Below are positions 40,682 through 48,722 of a DNA stretch of 64,000 bases, piece after piece. A model generated the notes under the pieces. It did not search any database. It saw nothing but the letters and a program-made list of their open reading frames with translations, and had not been told where the DNA came from. Origin of the DNA: Patulibacter americanus DSM 16676 (lineage in GTDB: Bacteria; Actinomycetota; Thermoleophilia; Solirubrobacterales; Solirubrobacteraceae); NCBI RefSeq assembly GCF_000420025.1, contig NZ_ATUD01000013.1, positions 1 through 64,000 on the forward strand, in the 5' to 3' direction. The position numbers were made by a program, and so were the translations under genes. Each line of letters begins with the position of its first letter. Position 1 is the stretch's first letter.

Positions 40682-41278
40682 ATGGCCCCCGACACGCAGC
40701 GCCCCGGTCTCACTCCCGACCGCGTCGTGCAGGAGGCCCTGGCGCTCGCCGCCGAGCAGGGCACGGACCAGGTGACCCTCCGCCCGCTCGCCGCCCGGCT
40801 GGGCGTGAGCGCCCCCGCCCTCTACCGGCACGTCGACTCGCGCGGGACCCTGCTGGAGCTGATGCTCGAGCACCGGCTGGCCGTCGTCCCCCGCGTTCCG
40901 GACGGCCTGGACTGGCGCGCCACCTTCGACGGCTCGGCCCAGCGGATCTGGAGCGTCTACCGCCCGTGCCCCGGCCTCGCCGCCGAGTCGCTCGACGGCC
41001 GCGCCGCCACGGAGGAGACGCGGACGGAGGCCGAGCAGCTCGTCGGCGTGCTCGTCGACGCCGGCCTGGAGCGGCCCGCCGCCGAGCGCGCCGCGGTCTG
41101 CTGGGTCCACTGGGCGCTCTCCTTCCTCGCCTCCGTCGAGCGGCGCCAGGGCGCCGGCGTCCCGTTCGCCCAGCTCCCGGACCGCCTACCCGACCCCGTG
41201 CGCGAGGTCTACGACCAGGGCGCGGGCTACCTGCTCGCGGGGCTGGCCGCGGAGATCGCCGCGGCGAACGCCGGCTGA
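40682..41278 (+). CDS. TetR-family transcriptional regulator
   Basis: 198 residues. The N-terminal TetR HTH reads LTPDRVVQEALALAAEQGTD, QVTLRPLAARLGVSAPALYR, HVDSRGTLLELMLEHRL. The C-terminal helical domain (about 75-190) has an aromatic helix VCWVHWALSFLASVE and is of the all-alpha ligand-binding kind. It is divergent from the CapD-type gene, so it may control the glycan operon, its own gene, or the membrane protein immediately downstream (50-base gap). The ligand is unknown. Confidence 0.9.
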   Translation: MAPDTQRPGLTPDRVVQEALALAAEQGTDQVTLRPLAARLGVSAPALYRHVDSRGTLLELMLEHRLAVVPRVPDGLDWRATFDGSAQRIWSVYRPCPGLAAESLDGRAATEETRTEAEQLVGVLVDAGLERPAAERAAVCWVHWALSFLASVERRQGAGVPFAQLPDRLPDPVREVYDQGAGYLLAGLAAEIAAANAG

Positions 41279-41327
41279 CGCGCCACGTTGAGGCGCCCCT
41301 GAGGCGCATGCTCCAGGATCCGGGGCG

Positions 41328-42173
41328 ATGCCCGTCCCGGACCACGCGAGGCCTCGCGTCCCCCGTCGTGCCGAGGAGGCGAGGCCCAGCGCCCTGCGTC
41401 GCCCGAGGGGCGACGGGCCGGGCGCCGGGCCGTGGGGCCCGACGGACGGCGCCCGCGGGCGCAGCCGCCGGGTCCGCCCGCGCGGCGTCCCCGTCCTACT
41501 CGTCCTGCTCGTTGCGGTGCTGTTCGCCGGCGCTCTCGGGCTGATGGGCCGGATCACGACGGAGGGCCCGTTCCGCGGCGCGTGGGAGTTCTCGCGCCTC
41601 GGCGGCCCGTGGCTCGTCGGGGCGTTCGTGGCCGGTGCGCTCGGCGGCTGGCGTCGTGGGGCCGGGGGCCTCGTCCTGGGCACGGTGGCCGGCGCGATCA
41701 CCATCGCCCTCGGCTCCGTCGCCTACTACGCCATCCCGGTGTGGTTCGACGGCGACACGGGGCTGCGCCGCGCCGCGGTCCTCGGCGTGGGCTGGGGGGC
41801 GGCCGGCGTCGTGGTGGGCGGCGCGGTCGGGCTGCTGGGGGCGTGCTTCTCCACCCGGGTGACCATGCGCGTCGGGCGGGACGGCCGGGCGCGGGGCTCC
41901 TGGCTGCACGGCGCCGCGCTCGGTGTCCTCGGGGGCCTGCTCATGGGCGAGTCGATCGCGCTGCTGTGGGTCTGGGAGCAGCCGGGGCTGCGTGCGATGG
42001 CCACGCTCGAGGGCGTCGCCGGCGCGGTGATCGTGGCCGCGGGGGCGGCGGCCCGGGCCCGCCGGTTCGTGATCGCGGCCGTCGTCGCGGCGGGGATCAC
42101 GGCGGCGGTGGCCCCCGTCCTCACGACCGGCCTGCGCGACGCCCTGCGGACGATCGGCTGGGCCGGGGCGTAG
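41328..42173 (+). CDS. Polytopic membrane protein (DUF6518-like)
   Basis: 281 residues. The first ~50 residues are Arg/Pro/Gly-rich, and the true start may be a later codon near VRPRGVPVLLVLL. From there, six or seven TM helices: VPVLLVLLVAVLFAGALGLM, GPWLVGAFVAGALGGW, GGLVLGTVAGAITIALGSVA then YYAIPVWF, AGVVVGGAVGLLGACF, AALGVLGGLLMGESIALLWV and a C-terminal pair. The pattern (repeated GLxxGxxxG helices, YYA-P-W) matches small membrane proteins of unknown function in actinobacteria such as DUF6518; I am not certain of the number. It is in the same orientation as TetR and convergent with the DUF354 gene. Confidence 0.75.
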   Translation: MPVPDHARPRVPRRAEEARPSALRRPRGDGPGAGPWGPTDGARGRSRRVRPRGVPVLLVLLVAVLFAGALGLMGRITTEGPFRGAWEFSRLGGPWLVGAFVAGALGGWRRGAGGLVLGTVAGAITIALGSVAYYAIPVWFDGDTGLRRAAVLGVGWGAAGVVVGGAVGLLGACFSTRVTMRVGRDGRARGSWLHGAALGVLGGLLMGESIALLWVWEQPGLRAMATLEGVAGAVIVAAGAAARARRFVIAAVVAAGITAAVAPVLTTGLRDALRTIGWAGA

Positions 42174-42182
42174 GGGTCCCGC

Positions 42183-43208
42183 TCAGCCCGCCGCGGTCAG
42201 CAGCAGGTCGGTGAGGATCCGCGGGTCGCGGCGGGTGCGGCCGGCGTCGGCGCCCGAGCGGTCGCGGCGCTCCAGCACGACCTCCTCCGGGTCGTCCAGG
42301 CGCCGCAGGCGGCCATCGGCGATGAGCGCGTCGTCGACGGCGCCCGGCTTGCCGTCGAAGGTCGTGAAGACGGGCGTGCCGAGCGCGACGGCCTCGCGGT
42401 TCATCGTGCCACCCGCGCTCACGACCAGGTCGGCGAGCGCCACGAGGGAGGGCCCGTCGATCGGCCGCTCCGGGATCACGAAGCCCCCGGCCTCGCGCAG
42501 CTCGACCCGCTGCGCCTCGGTGCGGGGCAGCACCACGACCTGTCCCTGGGCGCGCAGGCGGTCGAGCACGATCGCGAAGCGGTCGTTGTGGAAGCGGTGG
42601 TAGAGCGACACCTCGGGCGGGGTGCGCACGACCGCGAGCGGGAGCGCGGGGTCGAGGCCCAGCTCGGTGAGGACGGACGTGTCGGGCTCGAGGTCGGAGA
42701 GGTAGTACTCCTCCTTCAGCCCCTCGTACTCGCGGATCTTGCCCGTCGCCCCGTAGGGCGCCAGCCGCTCGGGCGGGATGACGGCCGGCACGACCACGGA
42801 GCGCGCCAGCCGGCAGTTGATCTGGTGCTGGACCGTCGCCCACTCGTAGTCGAAGGCCGTCGCCGACGGGATGCCCAGCAACGCCGCCGCCACCGTCACG
42901 TCGTTGGAGCCGTGGCCGAGCGCGACGTCGAAGGGACGCGCACCGCCGGGCCACCCGCCGACGCGGCGGGCCCAGCGCAGCAGCGCCGTGGTGCGCGAGG
43001 CCAGCCCGCGGGCCTTGTCGGGCAGCCGCTCGCCGCGGTGGTGGCCGATCGCGGTGTGCGCGATGCCGAGCCGGTCGCACAGCCCCAGGGTCTGGGCGAA
43101 ATCGCGCGCGGTGACGTCGACCTCGTGCCCGCGGGCGCGCAGGTCCTCGATCACCGGACGCAGGACGAGGACGTGCGGGCTGTTGGTGAGGTCGATCCAG
43201 ACGCGCAT
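42183..43208 (-). CDS. DUF354-family glycosyltransferase/epimerase-like protein
   Basis: 341 residues. A GT-B/UDP-GlcNAc 2-epimerase-like fold begins with MRVWIDLTNSPHVLVLRPVI, the DUF354 signature of an acidic residue then NSPH. The next elements are EVDVTARDFAQTLGLCDRLG, VALGHGSNDVTVAAALLGIP, a second half with LPLAVVRTPPEVSLYHRFHN and VVVLPRTEAQR, and LADLVVSAGGTMNREAVALG then TPVFTTFDGKPGAVDDALIA. In archaea and bacteria DUF354 proteins are linked to glycan synthesis, but the reaction is unproved. Last gene of the DegT-SGNH-DUF354 minus-strand group. The ATG at 43208 was chosen by homology with the family's N-terminus. Confidence 0.87.
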   Translation of the reverse strand: MRVWIDLTNSPHVLVLRPVIEDLRARGHEVDVTARDFAQTLGLCDRLGIAHTAIGHHRGERLPDKARGLASRTTALLRWARRVGGWPGGARPFDVALGHGSNDVTVAAALLGIPSATAFDYEWATVQHQINCRLARSVVVPAVIPPERLAPYGATGKIREYEGLKEEYYLSDLEPDTSVLTELGLDPALPLAVVRTPPEVSLYHRFHNDRFAIVLDRLRAQGQVVVLPRTEAQRVELREAGGFVIPERPIDGPSLVALADLVVSAGGTMNREAVALGTPVFTTFDGKPGAVDDALIADGRLRRLDDPEEVVLERRDRSGADAGRTRRDPRILTDLLLTAAG

Positions 43209-43276
43209 CGCGGGCCATGCTCGCGCATCGGGGCGGCGCCCGGCGGTCGGCGTCCCACCGGGCGCCGAGGCTCGCG

Positions 43277-44419
43277 TCAGCCGGCGACCCGGGCCACGCG
43301 GTCCCGGGCGACGCGCGCGAAGGCGTCGCCGATCAGCGCGTAGCCCTCCGCGGTGGGGTGGAAGTCCGCCAGGGTGCACAGCCGCGTCAGGTCGCACGTG
43401 CGCTGCACGACGCCATCGGCCGTCGCCGGCCGGTGGCTGCGGAACACCCGGTCGACCCGGGCGACGGCGAAGCCCTCGGCCTCGTACAGCGCGACGATCG
43501 CCGGGTTCGCGCGGCGGCGGACGGCGTCGTGGAAGGCGATCGCGGCCTTCCGGGTCGCGCCGATCCGGACGAGCGCGACGGCCGGGTCGTAATACGTCAT
43601 CGCCGCCAGCACGGTGCGGGGGCCGGCCGCGGCCCGCAGCCGGCGGGCGACGTCCCGCAGCTGCGCCTCCACGACGGGCAGCCGCTCGTCGAAGCACGCG
43701 CGGACCCGGTCGGGGTTCGGCGTGAAGCACCCGAGCAGGTCGTTCGCGCCGATGTCGATCGTGACGAGGGTCGGGCGGTCGCCGCGGCGACGCAGCCAGT
43801 CCTCGGCCCAGGCGAGCTGGCTGGTCCCCGGGCCCCGGTTGACGTAGGCCAGCGGGCGCGGCGGCGGCGGCAGGCAGTCGCGGGCGCCCTCGACGAGGCT
43901 CTCCACCGTCGCGCCGGAGCAGCCCACGCGGCCGAGCGCCACGGGGGTCCCCGCCGCGCGCAGCCGTGCGGCCAGCACGTCGGGGTAGCCCTGGTTCGTG
44001 GTGCGCAGCCGTCCGTCGATGTTCTGGATGCCCTGCGCGAGCGAGTCGCCGAGCGCGAGGTAGGCCGTCCCGGGCGCGGTCGGGGACGGCGGGACGAGCG
44101 CCGGGTCGCCGGCCTCGTCGCGCCGGAGCGGGGCCACGGGCGGCCGGCTCCCGTCCGTGCCGGTCCCCGCGGCGCCGTCCGTTCCCGCGCCGCCCTCGGG
44201 GCCGTCCCCCTCCGCGGGGGCTCCGGAGCCGTCGGCGTCCGGGGTGGCGGGCGCGGCGTCCGTGTTCGGCGCCGCCGCGGCGCCGCGGGCCGTGGTGGTC
44301 CCCGGCGCGCCCGACCGCGCCGGGTCGTCGCCGTCCCGGCCGACGAGCACGGACACCGCCACGGTGACCAGCAGGAGCAGCAGCCCCGCCGCCGCGAGGG
44401 CCAGGCGCGGGCGGCGCAC
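43277..44419 (-). CDS. Secreted/membrane-anchored SGNH hydrolase
   Basis: 380 residues, GTG at 44419, two bases after the aminotransferase stop. N-terminal TM/signal (LALAAAGLLLLLVTVAVSVL) and a Gly/Ala/Asp stalk (~30-110) lead to a GDSL/SGNH domain. Block I is LALGDSLAQGIQNIDG, Gly block GRVGCSGATVESLVEGARDC, block III TIDIGANDLLGCFTPN, and block V DFHPTAEGYALIGDAF with the catalytic Asp-His. Several cysteine pairs (CSGAT/RDC; LGC/RACF; TCDLTRLC) suggest disulfides. It probably acylates or deacylates an extracellular polysaccharide, since it sits with sugar genes. Confidence 0.9.
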   Translation of the reverse strand: MRRPRLALAAAGLLLLLVTVAVSVLVGRDGDDPARSGAPGTTTARGAAAAPNTDAAPATPDADGSGAPAEGDGPEGGAGTDGAAGTGTDGSRPPVAPLRRDEAGDPALVPPSPTAPGTAYLALGDSLAQGIQNIDGRLRTTNQGYPDVLAARLRAAGTPVALGRVGCSGATVESLVEGARDCLPPPPRPLAYVNRGPGTSQLAWAEDWLRRRGDRPTLVTIDIGANDLLGCFTPNPDRVRACFDERLPVVEAQLRDVARRLRAAAGPRTVLAAMTYYDPAVALVRIGATRKAAIAFHDAVRRRANPAIVALYEAEGFAVARVDRVFRSHRPATADGVVQRTCDLTRLCTLADFHPTAEGYALIGDAFARVARDRVARVAG

Positions 44420-44421
44420 GA

Positions 44422-45543
44422 TCAGCCGGCGAGGACGTCCCCGACGGCGCCGACGACCTCGGCGATCTGCTCCTCGGTGATCGTCGCGCTGATGGGGAGG
44501 GCCAGGTGGGTGCGCGCCAGCTCGTCCGTCACGGGCAGGTCGGCGAGCCCGTCGGGCTGGAACACCGCCATCGGCGCCTGGCGGTGCACGGGCGTCCGGT
44601 AGTAGGCCCGCGCCCCGATCCCCCGCTCCTGCAGGCCGGCGACGAGCTCGTCCGCCCGCGGCGAGCGCACGACGTAGAGGTGCCAGGCCGGCGTGGCGTC
44701 CGGCGCGGCGACGGGCGGCTGCACGAGCTCGTCGATCCCGGCGCGGTGGTAGCGGACGTGGCTGGCCGCGCGGTGCGCCGCCCAGGCGTTCAGGTGCGGC
44801 AGCTGCACGCGCAGGACGGCGGCCTGCAGCTCGTCGAGACGGCTGTTGTAGCCGATCTCGACGTAGTCGACCTTGTCCGCGCTGCCGTGGAAGCGCAGCG
44901 TCCGGACCCGCTCGGCGAGGGCGTCGTCGTTCGTGGTGATCGCGCCGCCGTCACCGAACCCGCCGAGGTTCTTCGACGGATAGAAGCTGAACGTCGCGAT
45001 GTCGCCCAGCGCGCCCGGGCGGGCGATGGGGTGCGTCGGGTCGCCGTCGGCGGTGAGCGTCGACCCGGCGGCCTGCGCGGCGTCCTCGAGCACCGGCAGC
45101 CCGGTCTCGCGGCGGATCTCGGCGACGGGGGCGACGTTGCCGAACAGGTGCACGACGATCACCGCCTTCGTGCGCGGGGTCAGCGCGGCCTTCACCGTCT
45201 CCGCCGTGACGCACATCGTCTCGGGATCGACGTCGCAGAAGACGGGCGTCGCGCCCGTCGGCGGGATCGCCTCGGCGCTCGCCCAGAACGTGAAGGACGG
45301 GACGACGACCTCGTCGCCCGGTCCGACGCCCAGGGCGCGCAGGGCGATCGTGATCGCCTCGGTGCCGTTGGCCACGCCGACGGCGTGGCGCGCACCGAGC
45401 CAGCCCGCGAACTCCTGCTCGAACGCCCCCACCTCGGGCCCGAGGATGAAGGCCCCGCCGTCCGCCGTCCGCAGGAGCGCGTCGTGCAGCTCGCCGCGCA
45501 GCGGGGCGAGGGCGGTCGCGGTGTCGAAGAGCGGGACGGCCAT
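44422..45543 (-). CDS. DegT/DnrJ/EryC1-type nucleotide-sugar aminotransferase
   Basis: 373 residues, ATG at 45543. AHAVGVANGTEAITIALRAL-like helix, PSFTFWASAEAIPPTGATPV, FCDVDPETMCVTAETVKAAL, VVHLFGNVAPV, EDAAQAAGS and the PLP lysine in FSFYPSKNLGGFGDGGAI. YNSRLDELQAAVLRVQLPHL and GIGARAYYRTPVHRQAP fit the family's substrate side. These enzymes transfer an amino group from glutamate to a 4-keto or 3-keto nucleotide sugar. The CapD-like enzyme at 38630-40609 makes just such a keto-sugar, so the two may form an amino-deoxy-sugar branch. AGGGTA (TACCCT on the minus strand) lies 6 bases from the start. Confidence 0.95.
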   Translation of the reverse strand: MAVPLFDTATALAPLRGELHDALLRTADGGAFILGPEVGAFEQEFAGWLGARHAVGVANGTEAITIALRALGVGPGDEVVVPSFTFWASAEAIPPTGATPVFCDVDPETMCVTAETVKAALTPRTKAVIVVHLFGNVAPVAEIRRETGLPVLEDAAQAAGSTLTADGDPTHPIARPGALGDIATFSFYPSKNLGGFGDGGAITTNDDALAERVRTLRFHGSADKVDYVEIGYNSRLDELQAAVLRVQLPHLNAWAAHRAASHVRYHRAGIDELVQPPVAAPDATPAWHLYVVRSPRADELVAGLQERGIGARAYYRTPVHRQAPMAVFQPDGLADLPVTDELARTHLALPISATITEEQIAEVVGAVGDVLAG

Positions 45544-45549
45544 GGGTGG

Positions 45550-45645
45550 AGGGTAGGGGTCGACTGCGGGCGCGGCACCGTGGCGCCGGAGCCGAGGGCG
45601 CGGCGGGCGGCGGTCACACCGGTCGGCCGGGGAGCGGTCTACCCT
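45550..45645. promoter_or_regulatory. Divergent TACCCT -10-like elements
   Basis: On the minus strand TACCCT (45555-45550) is 6 bases from the aminotransferase ATG. On the plus strand TACCCT (45640-45645) is 6 bases from the GTG at 45652. Identical hexamers with identical spacing face opposite ways in one 108-base gap, a strong sign of leaderless promoters. Confidence 0.55.
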
Positions 45646-45651
45646 GCCTCC

Positions 45652-46554
45652 GTGCCCGTCCCCGAAGCCATCAGCCCGCGGCGCAGCCTGGCCGCCGCGC
45701 TCCTGGCCGGTGCGCTGCACGGCCCGGCGGAGGCGCTGCCCGTCTCCTCCTCCGCCCACGTCGCCTTCGTCGCGCGGCTGGCCGCGGGCCGCCGCGGCCG
45801 TCGTCCGGCCGATCCCGAGGTCGCCAAGAGCGTCGAGGTCGGGGCCCACGCCGGCACGCTGCTGGGCCTCACCGTCGGCCTGCGCCGCGAGGCCGTCCAT
45901 GCCCTGCGCGGCGTGATCGACGACCCGGGGCTCACGGCCCGGACCGCCCTGCGGATCGTCACCGCCTCGCTGCCCGCCGTCGTCGGGGCGCTCACCCTCG
46001 AGCGGCAGATCGAGCGTCACCTCGGCGGCGACGCCACGATCGCCGTGGGCCTCGTCGCGGGCTCCGTCGCAATGGCCACCGCCGACGCGCTGAGCCCCGC
46101 CGCGGGCCGGCGCTGGGAGGACGCCACGTGGACCGATGCGCTCGTCGTCGGCACCGCCCAGGCCGCCGCGCTGTGGCCGGGCGTCTCGCGCTCCGGCGCC
46201 GTCCTCACGGCCGCCCGCGCCCGCGGCTTCTCCCGCGGCGACTCCGGCAAGATCTCCGCCGCCCTCGCCGTCCCGGCCGTCGGCGGCGCCACGGCGCTGA
46301 AGGTCGTGCGTCTCGGCGTACGCCTGCGGCGGGGCACGATGGACCCCCGCCACCTCGTCCCGCTCGTGGCCGTCACGACCACGGGCGCCCTGTCGGGCCG
46401 CGTGGCCGCCCCGATGGCGCGGCGCACGCTGGAGGGCCTCCCCCTGTGGCCGTTCGCCGCCTACCGGGTGGGGCTCGCGACGGCGCTGGCCGCGGCCGAC
46501 TGCCGCTGGCGGGCGCAGCCGGCGGACCCCGCGCCTAGCGGGCGCCCGGCCTAG
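45652..46554 (+). CDS. uppP: Undecaprenyl-diphosphatase (UppP/BacA-like), divergent active site
   Basis: 300 residues from a GTG. Motif 1 is GALHGPAEALPVSSSAHVAF and motif 2 WPGVSRSGAVLTAARARGFS. The hydrophobic helices are spread as in UppP, and the family (BacA) recycles undecaprenyl pyrophosphate at the outer face for cell wall and glycan synthesis. The canonical motif is (V/L)EGLTEFLPISSTGH: the first Glu is His23 here, the second is Glu27, and His36 is kept. Loss of the first catalytic Glu is unusual, so activity is not certain. It is divergent from the DegT gene, and its stop lies inside a 16-base tandem repeat. Confidence 0.82.
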   Translation: MPVPEAISPRRSLAAALLAGALHGPAEALPVSSSAHVAFVARLAAGRRGRRPADPEVAKSVEVGAHAGTLLGLTVGLRREAVHALRGVIDDPGLTARTALRIVTASLPAVVGALTLERQIERHLGGDATIAVGLVAGSVAMATADALSPAAGRRWEDATWTDALVVGTAQAAALWPGVSRSGAVLTAARARGFSRGDSGKISAALAVPAVGGATALKVVRLGVRLRRGTMDPRHLVPLVAVTTTGALSGRVAAPMARRTLEGLPLWPFAAYRVGLATALAAADCRWRAQPADPAPSGRPA

Positions 46555-46604
46555 CCGGCGCCCGGCCTAGCCGGCGCCCGGCCTAGCGGGCGCCGGGCCT
46601 GGCC
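46541..46604. repeat. Short tandem repeat, four 16-base units, spanning the uppP stop
   Basis: GGCGCCCGGCCTAGCC occurs at 46541-46556 and 46557-46572 exactly, at 46573-46588 with one change and at 46589-46604 with two or three. The uppP stop (TAG, 46552-46554) is inside unit one, so the array starts within the last codons. Confidence 0.65.
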
Positions 46605-46645
46605 GCCTCGGCTCGGGCCGTTCCGGAACCCGGTCGCCCCGGACC

Positions 46646-47404
46646 TCAGCCGCCTGCGGCCTGGGGCCGCCGTCCCGCCACGGTCTGCGACCACCAGGAG
46701 ACCTCCTGGCGCACGTCGACGAGCCCCGCCGCGGCGAACCGCGTGGTGAACGCGTCGGGTGCGAACCCCCGCAGGCCGATCGCCCCGTGCGTGACGGCGA
46801 ACGCCGTGCGCGCCGCGGCGGGACCGCGGTCGCACGTCGTCAAGAGCGCGACGCGCCCGCCGGGACGCAGCACGCGCAGCAGCTCGTCGACGGCCCGGAA
46901 CGGGTGCTCCATCAGGTAGAGCGCGCCGTAGCACGTGACCACGTCGAAGCTGCCGTCCGCGAAGGGCAGCGCCTCGGCGTCGGCGCGCACGTAGGCGACC
47001 CCGGGACCGGGGCTGTCGCGCACCGCACGAGCGAGCATCGACGCGGACGTGTCGCAGCCCACGGCCAGGCCGTCCCCCAGCGCCTCGCGCAGCCGGCGCG
47101 TCGTGTTCCCCGGGCCGCATGCGACGTCGAGCGCCGTCTCCCCCGCCCGCGGCCGTACGAGGTCGAGCCCCAGCCGGGTCTCGGCCGCCGTCGACCGGCC
47201 CGTCCACGCGCGGAACAGCAGCGGGCGCCACGCCCGCTCGTAGATCCGCGGGAGCACGGAGGAGCGCATGGCCCGCTGCGCGACCGACGGGCGCTCGTCG
47301 GGCTCCGGCGGCAGCAGGTCGACGTAGCCGTGCGTGGCCGGCGGGTCGGGCCGTGGCGGGTCCAGCAGGGCCCCGATGCGCGCGGCGGTGCTGACGGCGT
47401 CCAT
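46646..47404 (-). CDS. Class I SAM-dependent methyltransferase
   Basis: 252 residues, ATG at 47404. N-terminal helical cap (about 1-85, with SVLPRIYERAWRPLLFRAWT), then the SAM-binding core: motif I ETALDVACGPGNTTRRL, acidic loop GCDTSASMLARAV, motif II AYVRADAEALPFADGSFDVV, and motif III RVLRPGGRVALLT. The C-terminal part (GLRGFAPDAFTTRFAAAGLV then DVRQEVSWWSQTVAGR) completes the UbiE/Methyltransf_11 fold. The substrate is probably a small molecule or lipid. Divergent from purM; TATCGT 6 bases upstream suggests a leaderless transcript. Confidence 0.93.
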   Translation of the reverse strand: MDAVSTAARIGALLDPPRPDPPATHGYVDLLPPEPDERPSVAQRAMRSSVLPRIYERAWRPLLFRAWTGRSTAAETRLGLDLVRPRAGETALDVACGPGNTTRRLREALGDGLAVGCDTSASMLARAVRDSPGPGVAYVRADAEALPFADGSFDVVTCYGALYLMEHPFRAVDELLRVLRPGGRVALLTTCDRGPAAARTAFAVTHGAIGLRGFAPDAFTTRFAAAGLVDVRQEVSWWSQTVAGRRPQAAGG

Positions 47405-47410
47405 GCGGCC

Positions 47411-47416
47411 ACGATA
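47411..47416 (-). promoter_or_regulatory. -10-like element TATCGT
   Basis: On the minus strand TATCGT is 6 bases (47410-47405) from the methyltransferase ATG, with no ribosome-binding site in between. Confidence 0.45.
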
Positions 47417-47573
47417 GCCCGCGTCCCCGGGCACCCGGTGGCGGCGCTCGCGGGCGCCCGTGCCCGGCCGTCGTTCCGCAGCGGTCCGCCCCGCGACGCA
47501 CGGGGCGGGGCCCGCAGGTCGTCGTCTCGACGGAGCACCTGCGTCACACCCCCGTCTGCGACGATCCCTCGCA

Positions 47574-48632
47574 ATGAGCGACGCCTACGCTGCCTCCGGG
47601 GTCGACACGAACCAGTCCGATGCGGGCGTCGGCGCCCTGGTCTCGGTGCTGCGGACGATCAACACCGGGAAGCCCTCGACCTCCGTCCTCGGTTCCGGGC
47701 ACTACGCCAGCGTGCTGCGCGTCGCCCCGAACCTGGGGATCGCCATCGCCACGGACGGCGTCGGCTCCAAGCTGATCGTCGCGGAGGAGACGGGCCGGCT
47801 CGACACCGTCGGCATCGACTGCATCGCGATGAACGTCAACGACCTCATCTGCGTCGGCGCCGAGCCGATCGCGATGCTGGACTACCTCGCGGTGCAGGAG
47901 CCCGACGGCGAGCGCCTCGCGGCCATCGCGCGCGGGCTGAAGGCGGGTGCCGAGGACGCGGGCATCGAGATCCCCGGCGGCGAGCTCGCCGTCCTCCCCG
48001 AGCTCCTCAAGGGCCACCCCGACCCGCACGGCTTCGACCTCTGCGGCACGGCCATCGGCACCGTCGCGCTCGACGAGATGGTCACGGGCGAGAAGATCCA
48101 GCCCGGCGACGCGATGATCGGCCTGCCCTCGAGCGGCATCCACTCCAACGGCTACACGCTCGCCCGCAAGGCGCTGCAGCAGGACGGCGGCCTCTCGCTC
48201 GACGACCGGCCGGAGGAGCTCGGCGGCCTGTCCGTCGCCGACGCGCTGCTCGAGCCGACCGTCATCTACGTCCGCGCGATCGTCGAGCTCCTGCAGAGCG
48301 GCGTCGCCGTCCGCGGCCTGAGCCACATCACCGGCGGCGGCCTGCTGAACCTCGTGCGCCTCGGGCCGGACCGCCTCGGGTTCGACATCACCGAGCCGCT
48401 CCCCCTGCCGGCGGTCATGCCGCTGATCCAGAAGCTCGGCGGCGTCTCCGACGCCGAGATGTGGGAGGTCTTCAACATGGGCTGCGGCTTCGTCGCCATC
48501 GTCCCCGAGGACCAGGTCGACACGACCGTCGCACTGCTCGAGAAGCGCCACCACGGCACCCGCCGCATCGGCACCGTCTCCGACCGCCCCGGCGTCTGCA
48601 CCGCCCCGGGTGGCGTCACGCTGCAGGGCTGA
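47574..48632 (+). CDS. purM: Phosphoribosylformylglycinamidine cyclo-ligase (AIR synthase)
   Basis: 352 residues. PurM converts formylglycinamidine ribonucleotide plus ATP to aminoimidazole ribonucleotide in de novo purine synthesis. N-terminal AIRS half: YAASGVDTNQSDAGVGALV, the glycine-rich VLGSGHYASVLR, ATDGVGSKLIVAEETGRLDT, VGIDCIAMNVNDLICVGAEP and the aspartate-rich strand EIPGGELAVLPELL. C-terminal AIRS_C half: MIGLPSSGIHSNGYTLARKA and HITGGGLLNLVRL, then MWEVFNMGCGFVAIVPEDQV. Length and motifs are those of a functional cytoplasmic enzyme. No other purine gene is nearby. It is divergent from the methyltransferase and ends before a hairpin. Confidence 0.97.
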   Translation: MSDAYAASGVDTNQSDAGVGALVSVLRTINTGKPSTSVLGSGHYASVLRVAPNLGIAIATDGVGSKLIVAEETGRLDTVGIDCIAMNVNDLICVGAEPIAMLDYLAVQEPDGERLAAIARGLKAGAEDAGIEIPGGELAVLPELLKGHPDPHGFDLCGTAIGTVALDEMVTGEKIQPGDAMIGLPSSGIHSNGYTLARKALQQDGGLSLDDRPEELGGLSVADALLEPTVIYVRAIVELLQSGVAVRGLSHITGGGLLNLVRLGPDRLGFDITEPLPLPAVMPLIQKLGGVSDAEMWEVFNMGCGFVAIVPEDQVDTTVALLEKRHHGTRRIGTVSDRPGVCTAPGGVTLQG

Positions 48633-48674
48633 GCCCGTCGCGGGCCCGGCCCCCGGCCGGATCCGCGACACCCG

Positions 48675-48697
48675 CGTGCCCCGGCGGTCGGGGCACG
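48675..48697. terminator. Bidirectional hairpin between purM and lipoprotein
   Basis: CGTGCCCCG-GCGGT-CGGGGCACG is a perfect 9-base stem with a 5-base loop between the convergent genes ending at 48632 and 48723. It lacks a U-tract on either side. Confidence 0.6.
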
Positions 48698-48722
48698 TCG
48701 CCCCCGGCCGCCGTCCGGCCCC

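Noticed and set aside
47405..47573. Purine riboswitch upstream of purM
   Set aside because: The 169-base leader has no conserved purine- or PreQ1-type core; it is uniformly GC-rich and holds the methyltransferase promoter.
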